Assembly: GCA_963573315.1 (NCBI GenBank)
Contig: OY752149.1
Span: 1,240,001 to 1,304,000, forward strand
Source of the DNA: Entomortierella parvispora
Taxonomy: Eukaryota > Mortierellomycota > Mortierellomycetes > Mortierellales > Mortierellaceae
DNA length: 64,000 bases
Reading direction: 5' to 3'
In this document: piece after piece, positions 46,411 to 58,730 of the stretch
How positions within the stretch are numbered: the first letter of the stretch is position 1
Layout: every line of letters begins with the position of its first letter
Translations under genes and position numbers: made by a program
Notes under the pieces: generated by a model
Databases searched by the model: none
Told to the model about the DNA's origin: nothing
Seen by the model: only the letters and a program-made list of their open reading frames with translations

Positions 46411-48691
46411 ATGCCCGAGTACTGGCTCGTGTCTGTCCCCGCAGAGGGGAACAGCACCATCACCTTCCAAAACTTCAAAGCCAAGATCGCCAGCACTCAG
46501 AACGACCTCAGTGAAGTCGCGCAACTGTTCATTCCAGAGTTCAAGGTACAGGACAACGGACCTTCACACCCTCAGAACCATTTCGTCCTCCCTGTCCCTC
46601 CCTTTTTCATTTCCCTCCGCCCTTCATTTCAAACGGCCAGCAGCCAAGGATGTTCCCTGGCAGCCTTTTGTCATTGTCGACTTTTGACAAACCTCCAAGG
46701 ACCTTTGAGCAGCGAACACGACACCACATGCATCCCATGACCATGACCTGCACACGCGCCACCTGACAATTTCTCACCTTTTTTCACACTTTTTCTCCAT
46801 ACATTGTCTTCTCTCCTTTCCTCTTGTAGATTGGAACCTTGGATACCCTGGTGCTGTTATCAGAGGACTTGGCAAAGCAGGATACCGCCTTTGAGGCCTC
46901 GGCAAACAAATTGGTCGATGTGATCCGTTCCCTTCTGGGCTCGGAGGCTGCCACCAAACTCGCCGGCAGTCTGTCTGTGAACGAGAGTAAGAAAGAGAAA
47001 GGACAAAAAAAAAAAAAAGCCAGGACCTTCCCCGCTTTTGTGCTTCTCGGGCCAATTGGTCCTCCAAAAGATCTTTGTTTCCCTTGTCTTCCATTTTCTC
47101 ACGTTTGTCTTCTCTTTGTTCGATTGTTCGATTGTTCGATTGAAAAAAAAAATAGAGACCATCGACAATTATCTCAAGACGTTTAGATGGAACACAATGA
47201 AGTACAGAACCGACAAGTCCTTGGTTGAACTGGCCGAGATCCTAAACACTGTAAGGAACTAGAGGGTCACTAGATTGCCTACCCCTCTCTCAATGTCTTT
47301 GACTGACCACAAGCTTGTGATCATCTTGACGATTTTTATAGGAGGTTGCGTCAATCGATGCCCTGATGAAGAACAAGATGGCCAACTACAGTGTCGTCAA
47401 GGGCAACCTTCAAGGAATCCAGAGACGTGAAGTGTAAGAAAGCGCAAAGGGCTACTTGGATCTTGGTTATTCCCGCCGCCAAGGAGAGGGATCGATCCCC
47501 CGAAGGAATTTCTTTTTCTAATCAAACTATGAAATAACTCTCTTCCTATCGATAGTGGAAACTTGGCTTCCAAGAACATTGTCCCATACGTCAAGAAGGA
47601 ACATGTCGTTCTGGATTCAGAATACCTGGAGACCTTGGTTGTTGCTGTTCCCAAGTATGTTCAACATTTATTTTTCCCAAACCTCCGAGCAGAAAGTGGA
47701 TAGCAGAGCGAATTAAGAGGTTTAACCCAATTGGATATTTTTCGCGGGGGTTTCTTTTCCTTGTACTTTTCAGGACGCTTTACAAGGACTGGTCCAACAA
47801 GTACGAGACTCTCACCCAAATGGTCGTCCCTCGGTCTTCCAAGTAAGTGACATTTGACTTTATCTTTTGAAAGTGTTGGACTGACAATGGCTAACAATCC
47901 TTCCAAATATATATGTATATGACTCAATTAGCAAAATCGCAGAAGATGATGAATATGGCCTGTATACCGTGACATTGTTCAAGCGTATCACAGAGGATTT
48001 CACCAACAAGTGTCGCGAGGAAAGGTAAAAACGAAATCTAACCTTCCAAAAAGCACGAGAATTTTTCACAAAAGAGATGAAAAAAACAGATGTTGATTCT
48101 TTCTTTCTTTTCTGGCTCTCAAGGTTTATTGTCCGTGATTTCAAATACAACGAGGACGCTATCGAGGACCAAAAACGCGAATTGGAGGAAATGGACGCGT
48201 CCGAGAAGGAGCTCTGGGTAAGTCAGCGCGACGAGCGTCGGCGGTGGTAGAAGAAGAATTCCAAGAAACTAGGAAAAAAAGACAGGGAGATGTGGCAAGA
48301 AGCTCATTCATCGTTCAACATTGGGCATGTATATGTTTTTTTTTTCTAGGCAACAATTTTGCGTTTGGCAAAGACCAACTTTGGGGAGGTCTTCCAGGCT
48401 TGGACTCATCTCAAGTCCCTCCGAGTCTTTGTGGAATCTGTCCTCCGTTATGGCCTCCCACCAGATTTCGTCGGCTTCACGATCAAGCCCAAGCCCAAGC
48501 AGGATAAAAAGATTCTCGACATCCTCACAGCACAATACGGCTATCTCGGTGGATCGCCCAGTAGCCGTCATGGGCATGGTGGTCAAACGGAAGAGACCTC
48601 GGCAGAAGATGCTGCCGTTTTGGGCTTTAACGAGAAGGATTACAAGCCATTTGTCTACTTTACTCTTAGACTCGAGATTGAAAGACAATAA
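46411..48691 (+). CDS. VMA5: V-type proton ATPase subunit C
   Basis: Subunit C is the stalk clamp joining the V1 and Vo sectors; its release switches the pump off. Nine exons (46411-46545, 46830-46986, 47156-47250, 47342-47433, 47556-47654, 47774-47842, 47932-48024, 48124-48217, 48350-48691) give 391 residues, the standard length. The N-terminus MPEYWLVSVPAEG and the following FKIGTLDTLVLLSEDLAK are typical. Later comes DWSNKYETLTQMVVPRSS, and then FIVRDFKYNEDAIE. The last exon has FGEVFQAWTHLKSLRVFVES and VLRYGLPPDF, ending near KPFVYFTLRLE. All nine exons keep phase. With eight introns this is one of the most interrupted genes in the window. Confidence 0.95.
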
Positions 48692-49054
48692 GAGGAGGAG
48701 GAGGAAGAACAAGAGGGACGTGTTTCTTTTGCTGAACCGAAGGTACAAAAAAGAAAACCATACCACCCATGATCACTCTCTGAGCAGCATAGGGTGAGAG
48801 CGGAATCTGGAGTTTTTGTAAAGAGCCATCAATTGGCGTTTATTCTGTCGAAAAGAAAACCATCTCCTTCAACAAATTCCCATAAAGAAAAGAAAAATAT
48901 ATTTACGCTTTCTTTACTTGACAGCAAGGAGCGGTTAGATGGATGACTATGATACACAGGAGGGCTCGTAAGCAAATTCTACAAGACTAAAACAAAATGA
49001 GGGTCAAGAAAAACAATGGAGAAAAAAAGGGATTTCGCCCAATCCCTTTTTTTC
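48692..49054. other. Convergent intergenic region, VMA5 / PNUTS-like
   Basis: The 3' ends of two converging genes meet here. No gene is seen. Confidence 0.55.
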
Positions 49055-52000
49055 TCAAGAGGACGAGGGTGGCTGGTTGTTCTGAAAGTAGTAAGGGTAT
49101 GTCGCGTTTTGTCCATAGGTAGCTGGTTGTTGAGGCTGTTGGTATGTTTGCCGGTACTGCTGCTGATAGCTCTGTGCTGGCTGTTGTTGTTGGGGTTGCT
49201 GAGTATGCTGTTGAAGCATTTGGAGAAGTGCCAACGTCGTTTGTGCATCTGGGAATGCTGCTGGTGCTGGTGCAGCCGTGGGCTCTGCTTGCTGTGATGG
49301 CACCACATAAGACTGTTCCTGCTGGATCTGTGGTGCGTATCCGGCGCTCGCTCCTGCGTAAAGGCTAGCATAGGATCCGGCGGTGGCGCCCATCGAGTAC
49401 TGCTGTTGTTGAGAGGCATCGCCATACGAGGCACCATAGCCTTGTCCATATCCTTCGTAAGGAATGTAAGCAGAGGCAGGTGCAGCGTTACTAGCAAACT
49501 GTTCCAGCAACTTTAAGGAGCCCAAAAGTACCTCCGTTCCCTAGATTTGAAGTGTATTATAGGAGGAAACCGTCAGTAAAAAAGGCAAAAGGTAAGATCC
49601 TCCTCTCTTACTCTTCCCATGCGGAGAACTTACGTCGTTCAGGACAATTGGCTTCACTGAAGTAGGATCCAGCGGCACTGGATCCGGATCAGGCTCCGCA
49701 GGTGAGGGTGGGATGTAGGCCACTTGGAAATAGTTTGCTGACAGGGTCTCGAGTTCCCGCTTTTCCTGAGCCTCCTTTTCCGTGCTCCGTTCACCTCTGT
49801 TTACTTGATGGTCCTCGTCAACTGAAATCTCCAAGGGAGGTGTCCAATGATCTCCTCTCACCAGAGGCACCAGTCGAGCATCCGTCATCATAAAAACTGG
49901 TTTTATGGCCAACCCTCGTCCCGTATAAGACATTGCGGTATCCTCATCATCAAGACCACCTGCAAAGGCCAGGTCCTCATCCTCACTATTCTCTTCTTCT
50001 TCTCCTGGAATGGGCCGGGGATCGATGTATCGGATCGAGACAAGCTCATCTGCATTCTTGAAACGAACAGTCTTCTTTGGTTTTGTAGGCACTGTCACTG
50101 CTGCTGCTACCACCGGTGTTGGACTTTCTATTTCAGTGTTTGCCGAAGCCTTGCTCGCTATCATCTTCAGAACGGCTGCATTGGCAAGAATAGAAGAGAC
50201 CAGATCACTCGCCGAACTTGGGACGACACTGGTGCTGGCTGGGCTGTCCTGAGAAGGTGAGGATGGTAGTGTTGGGACTGGCGCTTGGGTGGAAACTGGT
50301 GTGACAGATACTGGAACAGGTGTGGTCGGCGAGGACACTCCCTGAGAGGGAGAGGAGACTGCCTGGGATGGGGAAGAGGGTGAGTTCCCTGAGTTGGTAT
50401 TTGTTCGTAAGGAGAGGCCAAGATCCTTGAAGAATGCGGCGTTTTCACGAATCTGTGGCTTCTTCGTAATCTCCACTGGACCAGTTGATTTTCCTTTGAT
50501 GAACTTTGGCAGCGGCATGTCCACTGCCTATTGAAGGGAGAACCGGAAGCAATAGTACCGTGTTAAAAGAGGGTTGCTAGTTCGAACGGCACAGTACAAA
50601 CATACACGAGTGCCCGTGCCCGACATGTACCTCAAAAGGCGCGTCGCGTTTGTTCTCCGCACGCTTTCCGCCATTGTCGCGCGCAGACTTCTCGCTCAGC
50701 TTGGAGATATCAAACGTAGAGGCCACAAGCTGGCGCCACTGCCTTTCCAATGCCAGAGCGCTGTTCCTGAGGTCTTTATAGTCGCCAAAAAACACATCGA
50801 TACACCATTAGATCCTTTTATTTTTTTACGAGTTCGTACTCCCCAAACAATAAAAGCCATAGCAGAATGATATTCGTCGAATACATGGTCACATCAAATC
50901 TCATGCCTTGGTCAGTCCTTTGCCGATTCTTACCTTGTTGCGCCTCATCGTCTTTGGCAAGCTGCTTCACAGTAACACCCAGTTTGCACTCCTTCAGTGC
51001 CTCAAAATCAAAAGGGAGTCCTTTTGCAATTTCAATTGTGTTCATGAGCATGTTCTTGTTGCCAGGGAGCGTAAAGTCCTCTCTCCCAGCCTCAATCCAT
51101 TTGCGAAGAGCAAGTCCACCATTTTCCTTGACAAACCTAAGATGTTACAGACCATTACATCGCGTCAGAAACTCGGTCTATGAATTAGACTCCTCCTTCG
51201 CCAATGTCCTATTTCTTCTACGAACCTCTTGGAAATCTCTGCAGCTTTCGAAGAGCGACTTCGAACTGTCATCAACAAAGCATTCAGGGGCGATCGTCGA
51301 CCCTCATTGTCACGAGCTGCATTCATGAGAGAAATGAAAACTTTGACTTGTTCTGGCCCAATGATCGTCCCTCCTTGAACAAGCTGCGAGACTCTCCTCT
51401 GAATTTCTGGACCTGCCAACTACACATGCATCGTCAAAATAAAATGTAAATAATAGACCTTAGTCATTCTGATTCAGCAAGGAACTTCCCAGGATCCGAA
51501 AAAATAATACGTACTGCTCCTGTGACAACTTCGCTCTGGGGCTTTTCGTGCCTCGCTGGTCTAGGACCATCGCTAACAGCCGATGGCGGGCGCTCTTCTC
51601 TAGGTCTTGATTCGACAGGGCTATCATAATAACATTTCAAAACTATCAGTATCGATGGCAACAAAGTGGAGAGATAATGACCAACCATGTATTTGCTTGC
51701 AACGACAACAAACCTTGGTCTCTGCCCCAAAGATGGCCCCGTACGCTCTAAAAGATGAAATGGTGTGGCAATATGTTAGATCTTACGGCTTAAGTAGAGT
51801 ATTCATTCCTCATATTGACAATGACCCTTACTGGTAACTGATTCCCCACGCTTCTCACTTAAAAGGTCCTTATTGGCGACTGACTCTGCATGTTTTTCTT
51901 CTTGGACGCCTACAGGTACGCTTGCGGATCGAATGGACGTCTTCTCCAGAATTTCCAACTTCTTTGACATTGTGTTTGGGGTTGCCAACTCACTGAGTCG

Positions 52001-52933
52001 CTCTTTCTCTCTTTGCCGGCGACGAGAGAACCAATTGACAACCTACGGTAGCGGTGCAGAGCATTAAACTCATGTACTGAAAGAGTGCTTTATACTCAAT
52101 ATTTGTCAAAGACTTATTCATACCTGGAGCTCTGTACAGCCAATACGCTGAGCCAGCTCAACTTTGACAGATACAGCACTGTGGTTGATTTGAAACGCGG
52201 CCTCCAGCACCTGATTGTGGCTGTCCGAGAACAAGAATCTGTTCTTTTGACCTTCCACTGCAGATGTGAATACAGACACAAAAAGAGACCAGACAGGATA
52301 GACATTGAGAGAAATAAAAAGACGACGCGTGAGTTGTTGCCCATGCAAGCATCTTCAGACAAGGGGTCCTTTCCTTCCCCTGTAGGTTACGCTCCCCCTT
52401 TTTTTCTTTTTGATCCTCCACACACTGTTGACAACTTTCTTTCTTTGAGAGCTATGGAGAGTTGCTTCACCTCTATTCATGTAAGTGGTCCTGGGATCAA
52501 CCCCTGTCCGGACGGGCTCTTCTTCAAGGGACGGCGAAGGCGATGGCAAAGGCGATGGCGACAGTGAGCTAGAGGTCGATCGCTGAGTTGCATTTGGATA
52601 CGGCTTGAAGGTCTGCTTGGGAACCACACCACTGGCAACCACTCGCCTACTGTGACCAGGCGGTGGCGGTGGCAAGGCTTCGGCGGGACTTTGCATGGCA
52701 ACGGATGGTTCTACAATAGTGTCTGTATTCCCCACGGGAGAGTGATCAAGTGTCATATGATTGTCATTGTTCTCTGGCGCGATGGAAGAAGCGATGAAGG
52801 CTGAGCCCTTTGTGGCATCTGCGCCTGCATCGGCCACGGTCACATCTTGTTTGACTGCGTCTGCGTCGGGCATGACAGCGACCTCAGGGTTGTTGTCAGT
52901 CATGAGGCTGTCAATAGGAGTATGGACCATCAT
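49055..52933 (-). CDS. PNUTS/LUMINIDEPENDENS-like PP1 regulator: homeodomain, TFIIS-N, RVxF motif
   Basis: Ten exons keep phase: 52933-52471, 52257-52124, 52042-51832, 51747-51714, 51620-51515, 51419-51226, 51136-50934, 50773-50631, 50527-49634 and 49540-49055, giving 955 residues. Residues about 155-215 form a divergent homeodomain (FQINHSAVSVKVELAQRIG, then VVNWFSRRQREKER), in which the invariant Asn after WFx is absent. Residues about 365-480 match a TFIIS N-terminal (LW) domain: LMNTIEIAKGLPFDFEALKE, then ERQWRQLV. Near residue 645 lies KKTVRFKNADE, a PP1-docking RVxF motif. The C-terminal 125 residues are Gln/Tyr/Ala-rich. TFIIS-N plus RVxF defines PNUTS/Ppn1, which brings PP1 to the cleavage-polyadenylation factor at transcription ends. 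The added homeodomain resembles plant LUMINIDEPENDENS. Exon 8 uses an AAAG acceptor. A 5'-UTR intron (GTGAGT at 53029, acceptor at 52940) is likely. Confidence 0.75.
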
Positions 52934-53358
52934 TCGACACTGCACAAAAGGAAAAGTGGATTGCCCCACAAGAGGACCAACAGGCAAGAGTTCTTTGCAA
53001 TGATCAGAAGTAGCGCCCAGGTACTCACGCCCAAAAAAAAAAAAAAAAAAAAGTCTGAATGAGAGCCGGGAAAAGCAACACTAGGAGAGATGGGTAAATT
53101 CTATAATGTCCAGAATAGCTGAATGGGGAAAGAAGCAATACGAAATAGAGGGAGATAACAAAGAAAGACAGGGCAGAGAGCACCACAGGACAACGACGAA
53201 GTGAAAGGGAAGGAGGGAGGGAAGAATGGATGTGGAAGGATGGATGGAGTGAGGAAAAGGGAAAAAAGATGCGGAATGCATTTCTCACTCTCCATTGAGA
53301 TGCAATGAAATGGTGGCTGAGCGAATCTGCACGTGACTATCTGAGAGCGTCTCAGCTC
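52934..53358. promoter_or_regulatory. Promoter and leader of PNUTS-like gene, with A20 tract
   Basis: The + strand is purine-rich at 53060-53275, the pyrimidine-rich leader of the minus-strand gene. A run of 20 A lies at 53033-53052, just before a GTGAGT donor read on the minus strand. No other gene is seen. Confidence 0.6.
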
Positions 53359-54432
53359 TCAGGACGGCGGGCTGGCCTTGTCCCTGCTCTTGTCCTTGTC
53401 CTTGATCTTTGTGCTGGTGGTGCTGCTCAAGCTTGATTTGGAGCCCGTCTTCTTTTTCCGACGCAGCCGCACGACTTCAACTGCCAGTGGAGACGCCGCT
53501 GCCAGCTCATCATCCTCCAGGGCTCCTGTAGAGATTTGCGGGAACCGATCCACGGGTTCCGCGGGAGGGCTGGCCGTGTCTACGATCGCCGATGTGGGTG
53601 GAGGTGGTGATGGGGATGCACTGGATGGCGGCCTTGTAGTCGAGATGATAGGGAAAGCTGGTCTTGCAGGCAGTGGAAACGGGAGGGTCCGAGGAGGGGT
53701 GGCTGACTCGGTCGTCAATGGCCACGATTGGGGTTGAGACTGGAACGCAGACTTTGGAGATGGCGTAAAGCCAGTGTTGGATAAAGGTGATGTTGATACT
53801 GATGGCAAGGGTGAGATGGATCCTGGGGAATGAGGTAGTGAAGCTGTGGTAGAAGCTGCTCCTTGAACTGCCGCAATAGTTTGGTCGTACGCCTGCTCCT
53901 TTGCGCGACTCGCTAATGCCTTGGCAGATTGCTTCTCGCGTCCAAGAACAACAAGATCGGATCGCTTCTTCAGCTTCTTAGACAGGGCTGTGACTGAGGC
54001 TATGGTGTTCTTCATGGCCGCTACTTTTGCAATATAATGCGGAAGTCTTGCAAACTATTCAAGGTCGTAAGACAGACAGGGACGGAATATGCCTAATGAT
54101 TAGTCATTAGTTTCTCCCCAACAACGTATAGCTTCAAAGACGACTGCCTTACTGTGTCATGGACACGATCTAACTCTGCTTGCGACGCGCCCAGCTCTAA
54201 TGACAACAGCGCCATTTGTTCTTGCAGTATCGTCTGACCCTGCCTGAAGAGTTGAGGTCGATGTGTCAGTTTTAGTTGCTAGAGAAGGATGGAATTCATA
54301 CACCAAGGATGGGCAAGCATACCCTAAATCCCGAAGCTGGCAATCGACATTATGAATGAGAGGTTCTAATCTCTCCAGTAATGCCTGACTTAGCCGCTGC
54401 TCTGTCACAGCGTCCATTCCTGTCGCGTCCAT
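53359..54432 (-). CDS. Snapin-like (BLOC-1/BORC-type) coiled-coil protein
   Basis: Exons 54432-54323, 54243-54153 and 54054-53359 give 298 residues. The first 110 form two helices with heptads: LLERLEPLIHNVDCQLRDLG, then LQEQMALLSLELGASQAELD, and LPHYIAKVAAMKNTIASVTA with a basic end. This order and length resemble snapin/Snn1, a subunit of complexes that position lysosomes and endosomes. The rest is a low-complexity Ser/Pro/Thr tail, not known in snapin, ending in a Lys/Asp-rich stretch. The coding start has a second in-frame ATG five codons later. The family call rests on the helical pattern alone and could be another small coiled-coil subunit. Confidence 0.45.
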
Positions 54433-54801
54433 AGTGTTCGAAGTAGTCCGAAAGGCTGATGGCCGAATGAATGAAAATGACAAAGGAAAAGAATTCAAAG
54501 TGCTGAAATTTTTATTTTTTCTATGTGCGTGCGGCGTGCAGTGTGTGATTTTGGTGGTGAGTGGTGAGAGTGAGTGAGTGTGAGCGAATGGATGTAATTG
54601 AGTCGAGCGTCTCCACAGGTGTTCCCTCCGATGTTCCTTTTGCCCCTGCCCCTCCCTTGTTCATGTCTGCTGCCGATCGAAAAAATAAACCAGCAAGTTG
54701 TAAAAATTAAGATATTTTCTTGATCATGAAGAAGGACGGCGGTTTGTTGGCGGCTGCAAGTGAACGGTCATTGGGAAAACATCAGTAGGGAAGCCAGGCG
54801 T
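54433..54801. other. Intergenic region, TOM70 3' end to snapin-like promoter
   Basis: 369 bases between tandem minus-strand genes, including GTGAGTGAGTGTGAG-type repeats near 54555-54590. No gene is seen. Confidence 0.55.
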
Positions 54802-57346
54802 TTACGAGCGCTTGAGAGCCTTGGACTGTTCGGGATAGTCGCGTGCAAAGACAAGCTGAGAGTTGGCTGCCTCACGGAATCCAATGGCGCTTGTAAGCTC
54901 AGCTTCTGTCCTGGCCATCTCAATTGACTTTTCGAAGTACTCAATAGCCTTCTCGATCTTTCCTTGCTGCAGGAACAGCTGTCCAAGAGTAGCAATAGCA
55001 ACGTCGCACTCGGGGTCGGCTAGATGATTTAAAGAGAAAAGAGAAAAGAGATCAGCATGTAAGTTTGAAGTAGAGTGGTCCTAATTGACGCAATATATCC
55101 ATCCAGTACCTTCAAGGGACTTCAAACAAAGTCTCTCGGCCGTTGCTGGGTCCTGTCTCCACTGGAACACCAAAAGAGCCTTGTTGATGTAGGGAAGGGG
55201 GTTCGATGGCTTAAGTTTGATGGCTTTATCGAAGCGCTCCAAAGCCTGATCGTACTGCTGCTGGTCCAACAAAAGTTCTCCATAGTAGTTGTTGACATCG
55301 CCAGATTCAGGGAAGTCCTTGAGCGCCTTCTTGAAGATGTTCATGGCCTCTGAAATGTTTCCGAGTTTGTATTGGGCAACACCATACTGAATGTGAGAGA
55401 AGACAAAGAGGGGCTCGAGCTCAATGGACTTGGTGTAGTCCTTGGCAGCGCTCTCGTAGTCGCCAGTGATGAAATAAACCTGGCCACTATTAATACGAAT
55501 GGAAGGCGAGTTAGTCCCTATTGCAACAAAAACAGTACCGTAAGTCTTGGTCCAATGATTACCGATGGTAGTAGATGTTAGGGTCGGTAGGGTCGATAGA
55601 GATCGCAGTCTCGAACTCCTGGAAGGTGTTGGCAGCGTCACCTGAATCATAATAAAGTCGAAAATGTTGGTAAGTACAGGGACTCTTGAACAAAAAGGAA
55701 AGTGAATTCAACCAGGGACGAACCTTGCTCCATGAAAATGCTTCCTCGCTTAATGTAAGTCTGGACGTAGCTGGGGTCCAATTCGATAGCCTTATCAAAG
55801 TCGGCCAAAGCCTTCTTTCCATCGCCCATCAAAAAAGTGAAGGTTCCACGCATGTTGAGAGCCTTTGCCATATGAGTAGTATCCAGCTCAATGGCCTTGT
55901 TGTAGCAATCGACCGCCTGCTGATACTTTCTGTTGGCAAGATAGTACTCTGCCAACTGGAACTGTGCATCGCCTGTCTCGGCCTCCTCTGGCTTCTCATC
56001 GGGAACAGCAGTCTTTCTGAAAGAATCCAAGTAAGCAGACATAAAAGTGGTCGAAGGAAGGCGTTCCTCACGAGTCTTCAAGATTTCTTTTGCCTTGACA
56101 TCAGCGACCTTCTTCAAGTTGCGCTCCATGGACTGTGCAAAGGACTCGTTCTTGAAGCCGTCGAGAATGCAAAGTGCTGTGAAGTCATGCATAGCCTCCT
56201 GATTCTTTCCAGTGCTCTCAAGGGCGTGTGCACGTCTTCCAAGGGCCTGTGTCATAGTTGTTTTATCAAGAGGTCAGGTTACTGTCGAGAAATATTTGAC
56301 CAACAAGAAGCGGATGTCCAAGCAGTGAGATTTGCATGATTACCTTGACGTAGACAGGGTTCATCTTCAGGGCGAGGGTGGTGTCCTCAATGACCTTGTC
56401 GAACTTTCCAATGATAGAGTAGCAAGCGGCACGGTTGCTGTAGAAGACTGGATCGGGGGTGAAGGCAATCGCCTGAGAGTACAGGCGAATAGCTTCCTCC
56501 CACTTTTTGCTAGAGTACTGGCTATTACCGCGAGTCTTCAGGGTATGGGCATGCTCGGATCGTTCCTATGTCCATAGATGGAAAGATAACGGCGTTGAAA
56601 AGGCGTGTGAATAATCAACCAGACAAGGAGGATCAATCTGGGTACACACCGAACACAAAAAATCATCGAGATCTTGGTGGGATCTACACTCTACCTTCTG
56701 GGACAGTCCGGCAATGGTCTCTGCACTCATGGTCTCGACATCCTCATCAGAGGCCTTGGTTGCGGCCTTTTCGTCAGAGGAAGTGGCTGCGGCTGTCAAA
56801 AAAGGAAAGGGAGGGTGGAACGAGTGAGAAGCTGGCTCATCCAACAGGTGAGGTCGGGTCAAGTCTGGTCAGATCAACCAGTACGTCATGGCCCCAGTGG
56901 GGACGTTCTCGGTTCACGAAAATGTCCTTTATCAGGGAGCCCAGTACCGTCTTCCGATGAGAGTATTCCATTCGATGTGGTCTATCAGATCCGAGTGTTC
57001 CACAGGGCTGCTGGTTCCTGAGCACGCGACTGAAAGGTCTTGTTTTCTAGTGATGTTTGTTACCTTTGGCCTCTGGAGAAGAGGCAGAGGCGGCGTCCTT
57101 GTTGGCAGCCGACTTTTTCTTGTTCTTCTTCTTTTTGCTCTTGGGCTTTGACGACTTTGGCTCCTCGGCCTCGGAGGAAGGCTTTGTGAGGTAGTAGAGA
57201 CCAGCGCCAGCGATCAAGCTGACCGAGGCCACGGCGGCGTAGAACTTCCAATCCTTGTCCTGAATGAACTTTTGAACCGCGCTGGGTCCGGATGTGACGG
57301 GGGCAGGGGCGGGCACGGAGGCAGGCATGACCGGTGCGGCGGACAT
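54802..57346 (-). CDS. TOM70: Mitochondrial import receptor TOM70
   Basis: Tom70 is the outer-membrane receptor for carrier preproteins handed over by Hsp70/Hsp90. Exons 57346-57064, 56792-56695, 56565-56344, 56246-55724, 55641-55563, 55486-55110 and 55019-54802 give 599 residues (yeast 617). After an Ala/Pro-rich start there is one membrane anchor (FYAAVASVSLIAGAGLYYL, residues about 35-53). A Lys-rich linker follows, then an N-terminal TPR clamp starting at AHTLKTRGNSQYSSKKWEEA. The C-terminal TPRs include YNKAIELDTTHMAKALNMRG and FDKAIKLKPSNPLPYINKA. The end, REAANSQLVFARDYPE, is typical. Its substrate class includes the ADP/ATP carrier encoded at 23-24 kb. Confidence 0.95.
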
Positions 57347-57830
57347 TGTGAGGTCGAGGGGTGGGGGGAAGAGGAGTAGGGGAGAGGAAGAAACGAGACG
57401 AAGAGAGGGAGGAGAGAGAGAGGGAGAGAGCAGGCGGAGCAATGCGAATCCGAAAAAGGTGAATCGGCGGGCAGTCCACGGAAGGGAGGGGAACTCTTCT
57501 TGGCTGCAGCACAATGCGACTCTGCACACTGCACACACAGGCACCGCTCCTCCGTTTCTGACCCCAAGGTGGGCGGGTGGTGGTGTGCAGTCCATGCATG
57601 AATCAGGGCCTACTGCTCGTCACAGTATTATTTTATCTCGCTTTTCTTTTCATTGCAGGAAGCATTCCGGCGCGATGAGCAGCAACTCTTACAAGTCCAT
57701 ATACGGTGGCGTAATTACCGCGCCGGATACGCTGGATCGGTGTTCCTCCGAAGCTGCAGATGCATCGTTTCCATGACCAATGGATCGCTCCCCTCGTTTC
57801 TTCATTCCCTCCCCACTCCATCACATCGCC
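57347..57830. promoter_or_regulatory. Divergent promoter, TOM70 / NDUFA5
   Basis: 484 bases separate the start codons of two nuclear genes for mitochondrial proteins. The TOM70 side (57350-57440) is purine-rich on + and the NDUFA5 side is C/T-rich. No gene is seen. Confidence 0.6.
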
Positions 57831-58577
57831 ATGTTTGCTACCCGAAGCCTCTTTTCCGTCCTGAAGAAGGTACTGCCTTGCCTTCCCTTCTCCCCCATGC
57901 CCGACATCCCTCGCTCGAGTCTTTTCTCGCCTCGTTTCAGACTAATCCTGCCCTTCGGAGATCCCATCCGAGAGCGCGATCTGTCCTCGAGCAAAAACCC
58001 ATCCATTCGTCCCTTTTTTTCCCCGTGCTGACACATAATCCTCTCCTATTGACTCACACCTGCGTCGCCGTCGCGTCTACTTTTCTCCCTTTTTCCCACT
58101 AGTCCACCGGCATCTACGGTCTTCCCGTCCATCCCGACCCCCGCCCTCAGCTCATCAGCATCTACAAAGATACCCTCAAGACTTTGGAGCAGATCCCCTC
58201 TCATGCTGTCTACCGTCAGGCCACCTCCGCCTTGACCACCCACCGCTTGAACGTTGTCGAGGCCAACGAAGATATTGCCAAGATTGAGAAGACCTTGGAT
58301 GCTGGACAGATCGAGGAGGTTGTCGTTCAGGCCGCTGAGGAGCTCAAGCTCGCCGGAAAGATGCTCGAGTGGAAGCCGTAAGTGCCTCGTTTTTTTTTAT
58401 TTTGGTTCTTTGTTGGATCCGAACAGTTCCTGAGCCTTACATACCAATTTATGATCATAATCACTGATCTACTCTTGCTAATCTTCATTTCATCTTTTGT
58501 TCGTGAATAGTTGGGAGCCATTGGAGACCCCTGCACCAAAAGACCAGTGGAACTATAAATACAACGACCACAACTAA
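57831..58577 (+). CDS. NDUFA5: NADH:ubiquinone oxidoreductase subunit NDUFA5 (B13)
   Basis: This accessory subunit sits on the peripheral arm of respiratory complex I. Exons 57831-57869 (39 nt), 58103-58377 and 58511-58577 give 126 residues. The start MFATRSLFSVLKK looks like a targeting helix. The family core follows: STGIYGLPVHPDPRPQLISI, HAVYRQATSALTTHRL, a long helix with EDIAKIEKTL, and the end KMLEWKPWEPLETPAPKDQW. A gene for complex I excludes a Saccharomyces-type yeast as the source. Confidence 0.95.
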
Positions 58578-58730
58578 GTCGTTGGTCAATCATATCAGAA
58601 GAAACAATACAGGAATAATTGGATGAAGTCAACTCAATACAGCTAGAATATTTCCACTCGGATCCGGTCGTATCGCGTTTGGCATGTTTCTATTATGGAT
58701 TATTTTATTTTCTAATGGACGTTTTGCAAG

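Noticed and set aside
45851..46687. 278-codon open frame between GT17 and VMA5
   Set aside because: It runs into VMA5 coding sequence in another frame, is low in known motifs and fits a GC-rich leader.
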